Origin: VRUE01 sp963840565
Lineage (GTDB): Bacteria; Actinomycetota; Thermoleophilia; Solirubrobacterales; 70-9
Length of the DNA: 64,000 bases
Direction of reading: 5' to 3'
Assembly: GCA_963840565.1 (NCBI GenBank)
Contig: CAWIZH010000002.1
Coordinates: 434,001-498,000, forward strand
In this document: piece after piece, positions 48,697 to 57,906 of the stretch
Layout: every line of letters begins with the position of its first letter
How positions within the stretch are numbered: the stretch's first letter is position 1
Position numbers and translations under genes: made by a program
The notes under the pieces: model-generated
The model's database searches: none
What the model saw: the letters and a program-made list of their open reading frames with translations, nothing else
What the model was told of the DNA's origin: nothing

Positions 48697-49125
48697 CGCC
48701 CGCTGGAGCCGAAGCCGCCGTCGCCGCGGACGGACTCGGCCAAGGTCGGCGCTCTCAACCGGCTCGGCAAGCACGACCGGCGAGATCACCAGCTGGGCGA
48801 TGCGATCGCCGGGCTCAACGCGGAAGATGTCCGCCGGGTCGGTGTTGAGCAGCAGCACCCGCAGCTCCCCCCGGTAGCCGGAGTCGATCAGGCCGGGAGC
48901 GTTGACCAGGGTGATCCCGTGCTTCTTGGCAAGGCCGGAGCGCGGCAGCACCAAGCCGGCGTGTCCGTCCGGAATCTCAACCGCCACCCCGGTGCCGACG
49001 CTCCAGCGCTCGCCCGGCCCGATGTGGGCCGACTCGCACGCGTAGAGGTCCAAGCCGGCGTCGCCGTCGTGCGCCCGCGTCGGCAGCACGGCGTCGTCGT
49101 TCAGTCTGGAGACAGGAAGTTCCAC
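48693..49125 (-). CDS. dut: dUTP diphosphatase, frameshifted near 3' end
   Basis: This trimeric dUTPase of about 143 residues hydrolyses dUTP to dUMP. Motifs in order are AHDGDAGLDLYAC, PRSGLAKKHGI, NAPGLIDSGYRGELRVLLLNTD, RVEPGDRIAQLVISPV, and, after one extra T near 48743, SVRGDGGFGSSGR (motif 5, which closes over the substrate). The conserved motif beyond the shift shows the gene is real and the shift probably an error. It starts ATG 49125, 11 nt after the hflX stop. Confidence 0.93.
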
Positions 49126-49136
49126 GGCCGGGAACC

Positions 49137-50468
49137 CTAGACGACCGCGAGATCGTCGAAGCGGTGCAGCTCGGCGGCGGGGACCTTGGCGCGGACGAGA
49201 ACGCCATCGTCGCGCTCGGTGCGCTCCAAGTCTCCGGCGACCTCGTGCAGCTCGTGCAGGCGGGCGCCTTCGGCGTAGGGGATCAGCAGCTCGACCTCGG
49301 TCAGGGTGTCCTCGAAGGCCGCCTCGATCTTTGCCCGCAGATCGTCCAAGCCGGAGCCGTCGAGGGCGGAGACCAGGGCCGCGTCGGGATGGCCCAGCAG
49401 GACTTCGCCGCGTTCCTGCTCGGACAGCAGGTCCGCCTTGTTGAGGACGAGCAGTCGCGGGCCCTCGCCGGCGCCGATCTCCTCGAGCACCTCGTCGACC
49501 GCCCGCATGTCGGCGAGCTGGCGCTGGTCCGAGGAGGACGCGTCGACTACGTGGAGGATCAGGTCGGCCAGCACGGTCTCCTCCAGCGTCGCCTTGAACG
49601 CCTCGACCAGCTGGTGGGGCAGCTTCTCGATGAAGCCGACGGTGTCGGTGAGCAGGTAGTCGCGGCCGGAGAGCTCGATCGTGCGCGTGGTCGGGTCGAG
49701 CGTGTGGAAGAGCCTGTCCCCCACCCCGACGCCTTCCTCGGCCCCGGTCAAGGCGTTGAGCAGCGTCGACTTGCCGGCGTTGGTGTAGCCGGCGAGGGCG
49801 ACCCGGGGCAGTGAGGAGCCTTCGCGCCGGGCCCGCATCACGCCGCGGTTGCGCTCGAGTCGGACCAGGCGCCGTCGCAGCGCCGCAATCCGGTCGCGAG
49901 CGAGCCGGCGGTCGGTCTCGATCTGGCTCTCGCCCGGCCCCCTGGTGCCGATTCCACCGTCCATGCGCCCGGCGCCGAGGCGCTCGAGGTGGGTCCAGAG
50001 GCCCCGCATGCGGGCCATGTTGTATTCGAGCTGGGCCAGCTCGACCTGGAGCTTGCCCTCGGCCGAGTGGGCGTGGTCGGCGAAGATGTCGAGGATCACC
50101 GCGGTGCGGTCGATCACCGGCACGCCGAGCGCCTCCTCCAGGTTGCGCTCTTGGCGGGGGGCCAGCTCGTCGTCGCAGGCGATCAGGTTGGCGTCGCAGG
50201 CGGCGATCTGCTCCTTCAGCTCGGTCAGCTTGCCGCGGCCGACATAGCGGTCGGGGTCTGGCTTCTCGCGTTGCTGCACCGCCTCGCCGGCGGTCGCGAC
50301 GCCGGCCGTTCGCAGCAGCTCCTTCAGCTCGGCGAGCGGGTCGCCCTCCTCCTTGCCGGTCGTTATCCCGATCGCCAGCGCGCGCTGGCGCGCCCGCGGG
50401 TTGGAGACGCCGGCACCGGCGACCTTGGAGCCCGTTTCCGCCTTGCGTCCGTTTCTCGACCGTTCCAC
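49137..50468 (-). CDS. hflX: ribosome-associated GTPase HflX
   Basis: This 443-residue GTPase splits stalled 70S ribosomes. The N-terminal HflX domain has DPDRYVGRGKLTELKEQIAACDANLIACDDELAPRQERNLEEALGVPVIDRTAVILDIFADHAHS and LGAGRMDGGIGTRGPGESQIETDRR. The G domain has GYTNAGKSTLLNALTG (G1), TDTVGFIEKLPHQLVEAF (G3) and NKAD (G4). A C-terminal domain follows. GTG 50468 (MERSRNGRK) gives the natural length. An in-frame extension to 51467 runs opposite the epimerase gene and is rejected. Confidence 0.94.
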   Translation of the reverse strand: MERSRNGRKAETGSKVAGAGVSNPRARQRALAIGITTGKEEGDPLAELKELLRTAGVATAGEAVQQREKPDPDRYVGRGKLTELKEQIAACDANLIACDDELAPRQERNLEEALGVPVIDRTAVILDIFADHAHSAEGKLQVELAQLEYNMARMRGLWTHLERLGAGRMDGGIGTRGPGESQIETDRRLARDRIAALRRRLVRLERNRGVMRARREGSSLPRVALAGYTNAGKSTLLNALTGAEEGVGVGDRLFHTLDPTTRTIELSGRDYLLTDTVGFIEKLPHQLVEAFKATLEETVLADLILHVVDASSSDQRQLADMRAVDEVLEEIGAGEGPRLLVLNKADLLSEQERGEVLLGHPDAALVSALDGSGLDDLRAKIEAAFEDTLTEVELLIPYAEGARLHELHEVAGDLERTERDDGVLVRAKVPAAELHRFDDLAVV

Positions 50469-50513
50469 CTCGTCCGATTGTAGGGGCGGCCCCTGTGTGG
50501 ATAGGCTTACGCC

Positions 50514-51509
50514 GTGAAGGTCTTCGTGACGGGGGGGACGGGATTCATCGGCGGCGAGGTCGTGCGCCAGCTGCGCGCCCGCGGCGATCAGGTGACGTGC
50601 CTGATCAGGACCCCAGAGAAAGCGACGAAGCTCACGCAGCTCGGCTGCGAGCTGTTCAGCGGCGACCTCAGCGACGCCGAGGCGCTGGCCAAGGGCATGG
50701 AGGGCTGCGATGCCCTGATCCACGCCGCGGCGATGTACGAGGTCGGCATCCCGGCCAAGCAGCATCCAGCGATGTACGAGGCCAATGTGACCGGCAGCGA
50801 GCGCGTGCTGCGGGCGGCGCAGCAAGCCAAGGTGGGCAAGATCGTCTACGTCTCGACGGTCGGCACCTTCGGCAACACCCACGGTGAGGTCATCGACGAG
50901 AGCTACGAGCATCCCGGCAAGGAATTCACCTCCTACTACGAGGAGACAAAGCTCGAGGGACAGCGGATCGCTGAGCGGATGATCGCCGAGGAGGGCCTGC
51001 CCTGCGTGATCGTCCAGCCCGGCGGCGTCTACGGCCCCGGCGACGAATCGCAGGTGGCGGACTTGTTGAAGGAATTCTTCGCGGGGCGGCTTTTCCTGCT
51101 GCCCTTCCCCGAGCTCGGCATCTGCCTCAGCCATGTCGAGGACATCGCCGGCGGCATCCTGCTGGGGCTCGACAAGGGCGTGGCCGGTGAGACCTACGTG
51201 ATCAGCGGGCCGGCGGTCACGATGCGCGAAGCGATCGACGCGATTGCCGCGGTGAGCGGTCGCAAGGCACCAAAGCGCAACATGCCGACCGGGCTGATGA
51301 AGGCGCTGACCCCGATCGGCCCACTGGTCGGCAAGATGATCGGACAGCCGCCGAACCTGCGCGAGCTGATCTCGACGGCCGACGGTGTCACGTTCTGGGC
51401 CAGCTATGACAAGGCGAGTCGGGATCTCGGCTATTCCCCACGCGGCCTGGAAGAGGGCATCCGCCAAACGCTGGTGGCCGACGAGCGTTTCCCCGACCCG
51501 GTCGCCTGA
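50514..51509 (+). CDS. NAD-dependent epimerase/dehydratase (extended SDR)
   Basis: This 331-residue extended SDR has VFVTGGTGFIGGEVVRQLRARGD (TGxxGxxG), FSGDLSD, HAAAMYEVG, VYVSTVGTFGNTHGEV and active-site YYEETKLEGQRIAE (Tyr-x3-Lys). The C-terminal substrate domain includes LCLSHVEDIAGGILLGLDKG-like sequence. It resembles dihydroflavonol-reductase-like or UDP-sugar epimerase relatives. The substrate cannot be told. GTG 50514 is divergent from hflX by 45 nt, and it lies 14 nt upstream of the MBL-fold gene. Confidence 0.85.
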   Translation: MKVFVTGGTGFIGGEVVRQLRARGDQVTCLIRTPEKATKLTQLGCELFSGDLSDAEALAKGMEGCDALIHAAAMYEVGIPAKQHPAMYEANVTGSERVLRAAQQAKVGKIVYVSTVGTFGNTHGEVIDESYEHPGKEFTSYYEETKLEGQRIAERMIAEEGLPCVIVQPGGVYGPGDESQVADLLKEFFAGRLFLLPFPELGICLSHVEDIAGGILLGLDKGVAGETYVISGPAVTMREAIDAIAAVSGRKAPKRNMPTGLMKALTPIGPLVGKMIGQPPNLRELISTADGVTFWASYDKASRDLGYSPRGLEEGIRQTLVADERFPDPVA

Positions 51510-51523
51510 AGCACCGCCAATCC

Positions 51524-52363
51524 ATGCGCGTCATCGACGTCATGCATTTGGGGCGGCCGCACGTGATCGGCTGCTGGCAGGTCGACGATCTCCTCGTCGA
51601 TCCGGGGCCCCAGTCTTCGATGGACACCCTGCTGGAGGCGCTCGGCGACGAGCAGCCGCGGGCGCTGCTGCTGACCCACATCCACCTCGACCACGCCGCC
51701 GCGACCGGCGCCCTGGTCCGGCGCTGGCCCGAGCTCGAGGTCTACGTTCACGAGCGCGGCGCCCGGCACCTGGTCGACCCCTCCAAGCTCCTGGCCAGCG
51801 CCGAGCGCCTCTACGGCGACCAGATGGAGCGCCTCTGGGGCGAGATCGTGCCGGTGCCCGAGGCCAACGTGAGGCCGCTCGCCGGCGGCGAGGACGTCTT
51901 CGGCATGCGCGTCGCCTACACCCCGGGCCATGCCTCGCACCACGTCTGCTACTTCCACGAGCAGAGCGGCACCGCCTTCGTCGGCGACGTCGCCGCGGTG
52001 CGGATCCCGCCCTCGGATCTGATCGTCCCACCGACCCCGCCGCCCGACATCGACATCGAGACCTGGCTCGACTCGATCGCGATTGTCGAGTCCTGGCGCC
52101 CCGAGCGCCTCGCCCTAACCCACTTCGGCGCGATAGACGATCCGATCGAACACCTCGAGATCGTCCGCAGGCGCCTGCGAGAAGAGGCCGACCTCGCTCG
52201 CGAGCTCTCAGAGCAGGACTACGAGGGACATCACCGCGCCATGGTCATCGAGAGCGTCGGTCCAGAGACGGCGGAGGAGCTGATCCAGTGCGTTCCGCCC
52301 CAGTACCAGTGGCGCGGCCTCAACCGTTACTGGGAAAAGCGCGGCGAGCGCGAAGCCGCTTAG
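51524..52363 (+). CDS. metallo-beta-lactamase-fold hydrolase
   Basis: This 279-residue MBL-fold enzyme has the metal motif LLTHIHLDHAAATG (HxHxDH, about residue 50), a third His in YTPGHASHHVCYFHE (GHA, about 135), Asp in GTAFVGDVAAVRIP and a final His in LALTHFGAIDD. It is a glyoxalase-II-like hydrolase. A helical C-terminus (LEIVRRRLREEADLARELSEQDYEGHHRAM) suggests a thioesterase-type subgroup. It overlaps the convergent dapL stop by 4 nt. Confidence 0.88.
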   Translation: MRVIDVMHLGRPHVIGCWQVDDLLVDPGPQSSMDTLLEALGDEQPRALLLTHIHLDHAAATGALVRRWPELEVYVHERGARHLVDPSKLLASAERLYGDQMERLWGEIVPVPEANVRPLAGGEDVFGMRVAYTPGHASHHVCYFHEQSGTAFVGDVAAVRIPPSDLIVPPTPPPDIDIETWLDSIAIVESWRPERLALTHFGAIDDPIEHLEIVRRRLREEADLARELSEQDYEGHHRAMVIESVGPETAEELIQCVPPQYQWRGLNRYWEKRGEREAA

Positions 52364-53529
52364 GTCAGGTACTTGCGCATCCGCTCGACCGCCTCTGAGA
52401 TGCGGTCGTCGGGGGTGGTCAGCGAGATGCGGAAGAAGCCCTCGCCGCTCGGCCCGTACATCGAGCCCGGTGAGACGACGACGGCCGCGTCTTCGAGCAC
52501 GAGCTCGGAGAAGGAGGTCGAGGTGTGGCCCTCGGGGACCGGCGCCCAGACGTAGATCGTGCCCTTCGGGGCGCTGACCTCGACGCCGATCTCGCGCAGT
52601 GCGCCGACCACCAGGTCGCGGCGGCGGACGTAGGTTTCGTTCATCCGCTCGAGCGGGCCTGCAGGGCCCTGCAGGGCGGCGACGCCGGCCATCTGCACCG
52701 CCTCGAAGAGGCCCGAGTCGACGTTGGTCTTCAGCCGCCAGTAGGTCTGCACAGCCTCGGCGTTACCGAGGATCGCGGCGCAGCGCCAGCCGGTCATGTT
52801 GAAGCCCTTGGAGAGCGAGAAGACCTCGATCCCGACCTCCTTGGCGCCGGGCGTGGCGAGGAAGCTCGGCGCGACGTAGCCGTCGTAGGTGGTCTCCGAG
52901 TAGGCGTTGTCGTGGACGACGAGGATCTCGTGCTCGCGGGCGAAGGAGACGACCATCTCGAAGAAGCCCTCGGGGACGACGGCGCCGGTCGGGTTGTTGG
53001 GGTAGTTGAGGAACATCAGCCGCGCTTTGGCGGCGACGTCGGCGGGGACGGCGCTGAGGTCAGGGGCGAAGCCAAGCTCGGGCAGCAGCGGCAGCAGCTC
53101 CGGCGTCGCCCCGGCGAGGATCGGCCCGCCGGTGTAGACCGGGTAGCCGGGGTCGGAGGCGAGGGCGACGTCGCCCGGGTCGAGGAAGGCGAAGCAGAGG
53201 TTGTAGATGCACTCCTTGGCGCCGATCGCCGGGATCACCTCGTTTTCGGGGTCGATCTCGACGTCGAAGCGGCGATCGTAGAAACCGGCGAAGGCCCGGC
53301 GGAACTCCTCGCGGCCGCGGTTGCTCGGGTACTTCTGGTTGCCGTTCTCGGCGACCGCCTCCTGCATCGCCGCGACCACGTGCGGGTAGGTCGGTTCGTC
53401 GGGATCGCCGATGCCGAGGCTGATCACGTCGATGCCGGCAGCGCGCTTGTCGGCTATGCGCCGCTCCAGCTCCTGGAACATGTAAGGAGGCATCGCCTCC
53501 AGTCGCTTCGATGGATCTGAGATCGCCAT
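52360..53529 (-). CDS. dapL: LL-diaminopimelate aminotransferase-like class I/II aminotransferase
   Basis: This 389-residue PLP enzyme probably converts tetrahydrodipicolinate to LL-diaminopimelate. It has SLGIGDPDEPTYPHVVAAM, YPSNRGREEFRRAFAGFY, IGAKECIYNLCFAFLDPGD, NYPNNPTGAVV, DNAYSETTYDG and the Lys site FSLSKGFNMTGWRCA, which is the DapL signature SxSKxxNMTGWR. Location 12 nt downstream of the DapF-like gene supports the lysine/peptidoglycan role. A general aminotransferase (YfdZ-type) is the alternative. Confidence 0.87.
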   Translation of the reverse strand: MAISDPSKRLEAMPPYMFQELERRIADKRAAGIDVISLGIGDPDEPTYPHVVAAMQEAVAENGNQKYPSNRGREEFRRAFAGFYDRRFDVEIDPENEVIPAIGAKECIYNLCFAFLDPGDVALASDPGYPVYTGGPILAGATPELLPLLPELGFAPDLSAVPADVAAKARLMFLNYPNNPTGAVVPEGFFEMVVSFAREHEILVVHDNAYSETTYDGYVAPSFLATPGAKEVGIEVFSLSKGFNMTGWRCAAILGNAEAVQTYWRLKTNVDSGLFEAVQMAGVAALQGPAGPLERMNETYVRRRDLVVGALREIGVEVSAPKGTIYVWAPVPEGHTSTSFSELVLEDAAVVVSPGSMYGPSGEGFFRISLTTPDDRISEAVERMRKYLT

Positions 53530-53541
53530 GGGCGCGGAAAT

Positions 53542-54386
53542 CTAGCCGTCCAGCTCGGCCAGCGCGCTGAGCATCTCGGCCGAGAGCTCGCCGGAGCAGA
53601 TCGGCTCGGCCCAGCCGGTTAGCGTCACGTCGAGGTCGGCGGAGATCTCAACCTCGAGCTCACCGCCGTCGAGCTCAACTGTGATCGGGCTCGGCGCACC
53701 GCGCAGAAAGGCGGTAACGGCCGCTCCGCTGGCGCCGGTCCCGGAGGAGAGCGTCTCCCCCACCCCGCGCTCGAAGATCCGCGCCCGCACGCGGCTGCCG
53801 TCGACCGAGAAGAACGAGACGTTTGTCCTGTTGGGGAAAAGCTCGTTGCCTTCGACCGGTGGTCCGATTTCGCTGAGGTCGAGGTCGTCGAGTCCCTGGC
53901 TGACCTCGATCGCGCACTGAGGATTGCCGATCGAGACGTGCTGGAAGGACCACTCGCGCCCCCCGCGTCGAGCGTGCCCCCGCCGTCCGGGCCGCCCGAC
54001 GGAAAGTCCTTGGACGTAGTCGCGGCGCGCCCCATCTCAACCGAGCAGGTCCGCTCCGAGGCGATCGTCGGCGTGACCGGCCCGGCAACGGTGAGGATCG
54101 AGAACGTGTCGGCGTCGGTCCAGCCATGATGGCGCAGGTAAAGGATCGCCTCCCGCGCCCCGTTGCCCGAGAGCTCGGCCTCGGACCCGTCGGGATTGAA
54201 GATCCGCAACGAGGCGACGAAGGCCGGATCGTCGCTGCGCGAGAGCAACAGCACCCCGTCCGCCCCGATCCCAAAATGCGGATCGCAGAGCCGCTGCGCC
54301 CGCGGCGCAGTCAGCGCCCACGGCAGCACCTCCACCTCGAGGATCAAATAGTCGTTCCCAAGCGCCTGCCACTTCTCGAATCGCAC
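53542..54386 (-). CDS. DapF-like epimerase homologue with both catalytic cysteines replaced by serine, frameshifted
   Basis: This protein of about 281 residues has the two-lobed DapF fold: FEKWQALGNDYLILEV, CDPHFGIGADGVLLL, FNPDGSEAELSGNGAREAILYL, then after a one-base shift near 53955 REWSFQHVSIGNPQCAI, GNELFPNRTNVSFFSV, RIFERGVGETLSSGTGASGAAV. The catalytic Cys positions of DapF (CGNG and CGTG) are both Ser here (SGNG, SGTG). The usual second Cys after GTGA is also absent. It lies directly upstream of the DapL-like gene. Meso-DAP formation by standard two-Cys chemistry is therefore doubtful. Confidence 0.8.
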
Positions 54387-54448
54387 GTCGGGAGCCTAGA
54401 CAATCGAGCCCTGCGATCAGGAGCGATGAATCTAGCTCCTCCTTGGAT

Positions 54449-55678
54449 TCATCTCGCCAGGTTCATGTTTGCCCCTGCGGCGCCTGTGATCATCTGAGTT
54501 ACCTCGATGGTTTGACTTGCCGGGCAACCTGCCGGCTGACCCGCCAAAAGGAGCATGAATTGCCCGTTCGTCACGGTCCTGACTCCGGTGACCAGATCAT
54601 CCACCGTCGACATCCACGTGCGAGTCAGCTCGAATTCGCAGACCAACGCTGGATTGCCGGCAAAGTTCGCCCTGACTCTGGGCAAGGGGCGGGGAGGCTG
54701 AGCCACATTGGCCCTGCCCTCGGCAAAGCCTGACTGCTTATAGACGAGCGTTGAGTCGTCGTAGGCGAGGCCGAGGAATTGGATGTCCACTTTCGGGCTT
54801 CCTTCGTAGCTCGAAGTGCATTCCCCGCCGCCGCTGCCAAAGCTGAGAGAGGTGATTCCACCACCTTTTGGGCTGCTCCCGTCTTCGTTGAATTCGCCGA
54901 GCATCGACATTTCGTTGCAGAAGATCGTTCCTTTGCTCGAGATGAATTCGGCTTCTGTGCCTTCTTCCAGTTTGCCTTCGATTTTGCCCGAGAAGCCTTT
55001 GCCTGCCGGGCAGACCAGTTCGCCTTTGACTTCTTCAGGAGTGACTTTGCAAAGGGTTGCCGGCTTCTCAGCTTTCGGGACGAAGAGAGGAGCCGGTTTC
55101 GAGATCACGTAGGTGGCGGTAAAGCTCGCTTTTTCCCCGCACACACTAGTTTCCGGCTGTTCGAGCGGCTCTTCTTTGGCGATCAGTTCGGCCGACGCCC
55201 CGCCGACGATATCTAGGGTGACGGCAGCGGCTTTCGCTTCGCAGGTGACTTTGAAGGCCGTGCAATTTTTCAACAGCACGGCCATATTTTTGGCAGTGAT
55301 GGTTCCATTGCCGCTGCCGGTTGCTTCGATAGACGCTTCCCACGGCAATTTGAGCGCATCGATCGAGGAGCAGGTGCTGCATCCAGCGAAGGACAGGCTT
55401 TCCAGGTCACCCATGAGAGGTTGACCGGATTCCTCCCGTGTGATCCCTTTGATAGACGATTCTTTGCAGTTGACCGTAAAGAGGCCCATGCTGAGTTTGG
55501 CTTCGGTTTTGATCTTGAGTTTGGCTTCGATGGTTGAGAAAGGTTCGTATGTCTTGGCCCCGAGGCACGGTTCTTCATTTGCTTCACACAGAGTCGCGGC
55601 GGGTGCGTCGGCGGCGACCACCGCCATTGCGATCGTCGCGATAACGACGGCGAAGCCGAGTCCTCTCAGGAGACTCAC
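54449..55678 (-). CDS. large secreted protein related to the four-gene cluster
   Basis: This 409-residue exported protein has a signal peptide (GFAVVIATIAMAVVAADAPAATLC). It carries two copies of a Cys-rich beta domain. The first contains FTVNCKESSIKGITREESGQPLMGDLESLSFAGCSTCSSIDALKLPWEASIEATGSG. The second contains GTIFCNEMSMLGEFNEDG then LSFGSGGGECTSSYEGSPKVDIQFL. The middle CxSLSFxxC...LPW pattern matches the tandem paralogues at 24.3-26.8 kb. It is intact, has its own AT-rich promoter region and is not in an operon. Function is unknown; a surface-exposed structural role is possible. Confidence 0.72.
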   Translation of the reverse strand: MSLLRGLGFAVVIATIAMAVVAADAPAATLCEANEEPCLGAKTYEPFSTIEAKLKIKTEAKLSMGLFTVNCKESSIKGITREESGQPLMGDLESLSFAGCSTCSSIDALKLPWEASIEATGSGNGTITAKNMAVLLKNCTAFKVTCEAKAAAVTLDIVGGASAELIAKEEPLEQPETSVCGEKASFTATYVISKPAPLFVPKAEKPATLCKVTPEEVKGELVCPAGKGFSGKIEGKLEEGTEAEFISSKGTIFCNEMSMLGEFNEDGSSPKGGGITSLSFGSGGGECTSSYEGSPKVDIQFLGLAYDDSTLVYKQSGFAEGRANVAQPPRPLPRVRANFAGNPALVCEFELTRTWMSTVDDLVTGVRTVTNGQFMLLLAGQPAGCPASQTIEVTQMITGAAGANMNLAR

Positions 55679-55814
55679 GTCCTCCTCCTTGCGCGTTTCT
55701 CAACCACCGTTTCGAGTCGCGTGCAGCGACTCGAGCTACTGACTAATAGCATAGTAAATACTGTTTAGTCAAATTAAGCAGTTTAGCGTCATCGGAGCCC
55801 GAGCTTTTCAGAGC
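55679..55814 (-). promoter_or_regulatory. AT-rich promoter region of the large secreted-protein gene
   Basis: This gap of 136 nt is the most AT-rich stretch outside the prophage. On the minus strand it shows TTTGACTAAACAG followed by TATTTACTATGCTATTAG (about 55740-55775), with near-repeats CTAAACTG and CTAAACAG that could bind a regulator. A GGAGGAGG ribosome site precedes the start codon. Confidence 0.45.
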
Positions 55815-56552
55815 TCAAAGGCCTTCGTGTAGTGCTTTCGCAATCTCGCGCGCGATCCACAGGTCGGTCCGGCCGCCACGCTCGACCCGGGTTAGATTGG
55901 GAATCTTGCGCATCCAGGTCAGCTGGCGGCGGGCGTAGTTGCGCGAGCGCTGCTGCATCCGCTCGAGTTCGCCGTTGAGGACTTCGTCGAAGCCGAGGGC
56001 CTTGCGTGCCGTCCGGGATGGTCCTGCTTGCTCCGCTCGCACGACCTCGTCCCTGGCACCGGCTGCGACGATCGCCTCCGTGCGCGCGTCGATCCGCTCA
56101 TAGAGCTTCTCCCGATCCATGTCGAGCCCGAAGATCATCGTCGGGTGCCGCGTCTCAGGTGACCAAAGCTCCGAATCCTCGGCTTCGGGCGGCGCCTTGA
56201 CCAACGAAAGCTCAGCCAGGGCAGCCCGCAGATACAGCCCGGTCCCCCCCACCACGATCGGCCGCCGCCCCGCTTCGAGCGCCGCATCGATCTCAGCATG
56301 CGCCAACGGCATGTAGTTCCCAACGTTGAACGCCTCAGTTACCGGCACGAACCCCACAAGCTTGTGCTCAAGCTTCTCCTGCTCGGCAACCGTAGCCACC
56401 CCAGTAAGCACCGAGAGCCCCTTGTAGACCTGAAGCGCATCGCAAGAAATCGCCACCGGGTCCTCCCCACGCCTCCGAAGCTCCTCCGCAAGCTCGATCG
56501 CGACGCCGGTCTTGCCGACCCCGGTCGGCCCGAATATCGCGACTACCGACAC
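55815..56552 (-). CDS. miaA: tRNA dimethylallyltransferase, short form
   Basis: MiaA adds the dimethylallyl group to A37 of tRNAs reading UNN codons. The 245-residue product has P-loop FGPTGVGKTGVAIELAEEL, DALQVYKGLSVLTG, EHKLVGFVPVTEAFNVGNYMPLAHAEID, VVGGTGLYLRAALAELSL and the C-terminal YARRQLTWMRKIPN. It is about 55-60 residues shorter than usual. The segment normally between GGTGLYLRAAL and the LW..ETRHP region (with the DPxxAxxIxPxDxxRxxRALE block) is missing without a frameshift. It overlaps no gene but abuts miaB (ends meet at 56552/56553). Confidence 0.88.
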   Translation of the reverse strand: MSVVAIFGPTGVGKTGVAIELAEELRRRGEDPVAISCDALQVYKGLSVLTGVATVAEQEKLEHKLVGFVPVTEAFNVGNYMPLAHAEIDAALEAGRRPIVVGGTGLYLRAALAELSLVKAPPEAEDSELWSPETRHPTMIFGLDMDREKLYERIDARTEAIVAAGARDEVVRAEQAGPSRTARKALGFDEVLNGELERMQQRSRNYARRQLTWMRKIPNLTRVERGGRTDLWIAREIAKALHEGL

Positions 56553-57881
56553 CTAGGCGGAGCGGCTGAGCAGTCTCTCGGTGCCCATCAGCGTCTGCGA
56601 TGTGGCCTTCGCGATCTCGACATCGACGAGCTCGCCGGCTTCCGCGGTTCCCTCGAAGTTGACCGCCTTGTTGTGCCGGCTGCGCCCACGCAGGCGCGTC
56701 GCGTCGGTTCGGCTGGTGCCTTCGACCAGGACCTCGATCTCGCGGCCGACAAACCGCTGCGCTTTCTCCGTGGCGCGTCTCTGGACCAGCGCGACGAGCC
56801 GCTCCATCCGCTCGACCTTGACCGGATGGGGAATCTGCTCGCCGAACTCGGCTGCCTCGGTTTCGCGCCTGGGCGAGAAGACGAAGGTGAAGGCGCTGTC
56901 GTAGCCGACCTCGTCGACCACTTCCAGCGTCTGCTCGAAGTCGGCCTCGCTCTCGCCGGGGAAGCCGACGATGATGTCGGTGGTGATCGCGCAGTCGGGG
57001 ACGTGCTCGCGGATCAGCGAGACCCGGTCCATGTAGCGCTGGCGGTCGTAGGTGCGCCGCATTTTCTTCAGCACTGCGCTGGAGCCCGACTGCAGTGGCA
57101 GGTGGATGTGCTCGCAGAGCGCCGGCAGTTCGGCGTGGGCGCGAATCACGTCCTCCTTCATGTCCTTCGGGTGCGGGCTGGTGTAGCGGATGCGGTCGAT
57201 GCCCTCGACGCCGTCGACCCGGGTCAGCAGCTCGGCGAAGCCGATCCGGCTCGCGCTGGGCAGATCGCGGCCGTAGCTGTTGACGTTCTGCCCGAGCAGG
57301 GTGATCTCCCGCACCCCATCGGCGGCGAGTGCTTCAGCCTCGCTGAGCAGCTCCAGCGGGTCGCGGCTGACCTCGCGACCCCGGGTCGAGGGCACGATGC
57401 AATAGGCGCATTTGCAGTTGCATCCCTGGGAGACCTGCAGCCAGCCCTGGAACTCGCGCACCCGGCGGGTCGGCAGGTGGCCGGAGAAGTCCTCGAACTC
57501 GAAGTAGCCTTGGGCGCTGAGCGAGTCCGAGTTGAGGAACTCGGCCAGCTTGTGGATCTGACCGGGCCCGAAGGCGACGTCGACAAAGGGGAAGCGCTGG
57601 AAGACCTCGTCCTTGACCGACTGCGCCCAGCAGCCACCGACCCCGACCAGCCGCTCGGGGTCTTCGGCCTTGAGGCGCTTCGCCTCGCCGAGGTGGGAGA
57701 TGAAGCGGTTATCGGCCGACTCGCGGATCGAGCAGGTGTTGAAGAGGATCAGGTCGGCCCCGTCGCGGCTCTCCGCCTCTTCGTAGCCAAGTGACTCGAG
57801 CATGCCCTGCATCCGCTCGGAGTCGTGCACGTTCATCTGACAGCCGAACGTGGTGACGTGGTACCGCTTCCCGCTCCTCAT
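56553..57881 (-). CDS. miaB: tRNA-2-methylthio-N6-dimethylallyladenosine synthase
   Basis: This radical-SAM methylthiotransferase acts after MiaA on tRNA A37. The 442-residue product has three domains. An N-terminal UPF0004 cluster site (TTFGCQMNVHDSERM, FNTCSIRESAD, VGGCWAQ), the radical SAM motif in VSQGCNCKCAYCIVPSTRG (C-x3-C-x2-C), and a C-terminal TRAM domain (VEGTSRTDATRLRGRSRHNKAVNFEG). ATG 57881 is chosen; 57902 adds seven residues. It abuts miaA and is probably co-transcribed, so both modification steps are in one unit. Confidence 0.95.
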   Translation of the reverse strand: MRSGKRYHVTTFGCQMNVHDSERMQGMLESLGYEEAESRDGADLILFNTCSIRESADNRFISHLGEAKRLKAEDPERLVGVGGCWAQSVKDEVFQRFPFVDVAFGPGQIHKLAEFLNSDSLSAQGYFEFEDFSGHLPTRRVREFQGWLQVSQGCNCKCAYCIVPSTRGREVSRDPLELLSEAEALAADGVREITLLGQNVNSYGRDLPSASRIGFAELLTRVDGVEGIDRIRYTSPHPKDMKEDVIRAHAELPALCEHIHLPLQSGSSAVLKKMRRTYDRQRYMDRVSLIREHVPDCAITTDIIVGFPGESEADFEQTLEVVDEVGYDSAFTFVFSPRRETEAAEFGEQIPHPVKVERMERLVALVQRRATEKAQRFVGREIEVLVEGTSRTDATRLRGRSRHNKAVNFEGTAEAGELVDVEIAKATSQTLMGTERLLSRSA

Positions 57882-57906
57882 CCCGTCGAGGTTAGCGCCC
57901 AAGCCG

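Noticed and set aside
50469..51467. N-terminal extension of hflX on the minus strand
   Set aside because: The extension is antisense to the epimerase gene and adds no domain. GTG 50468 gives the normal HflX length.
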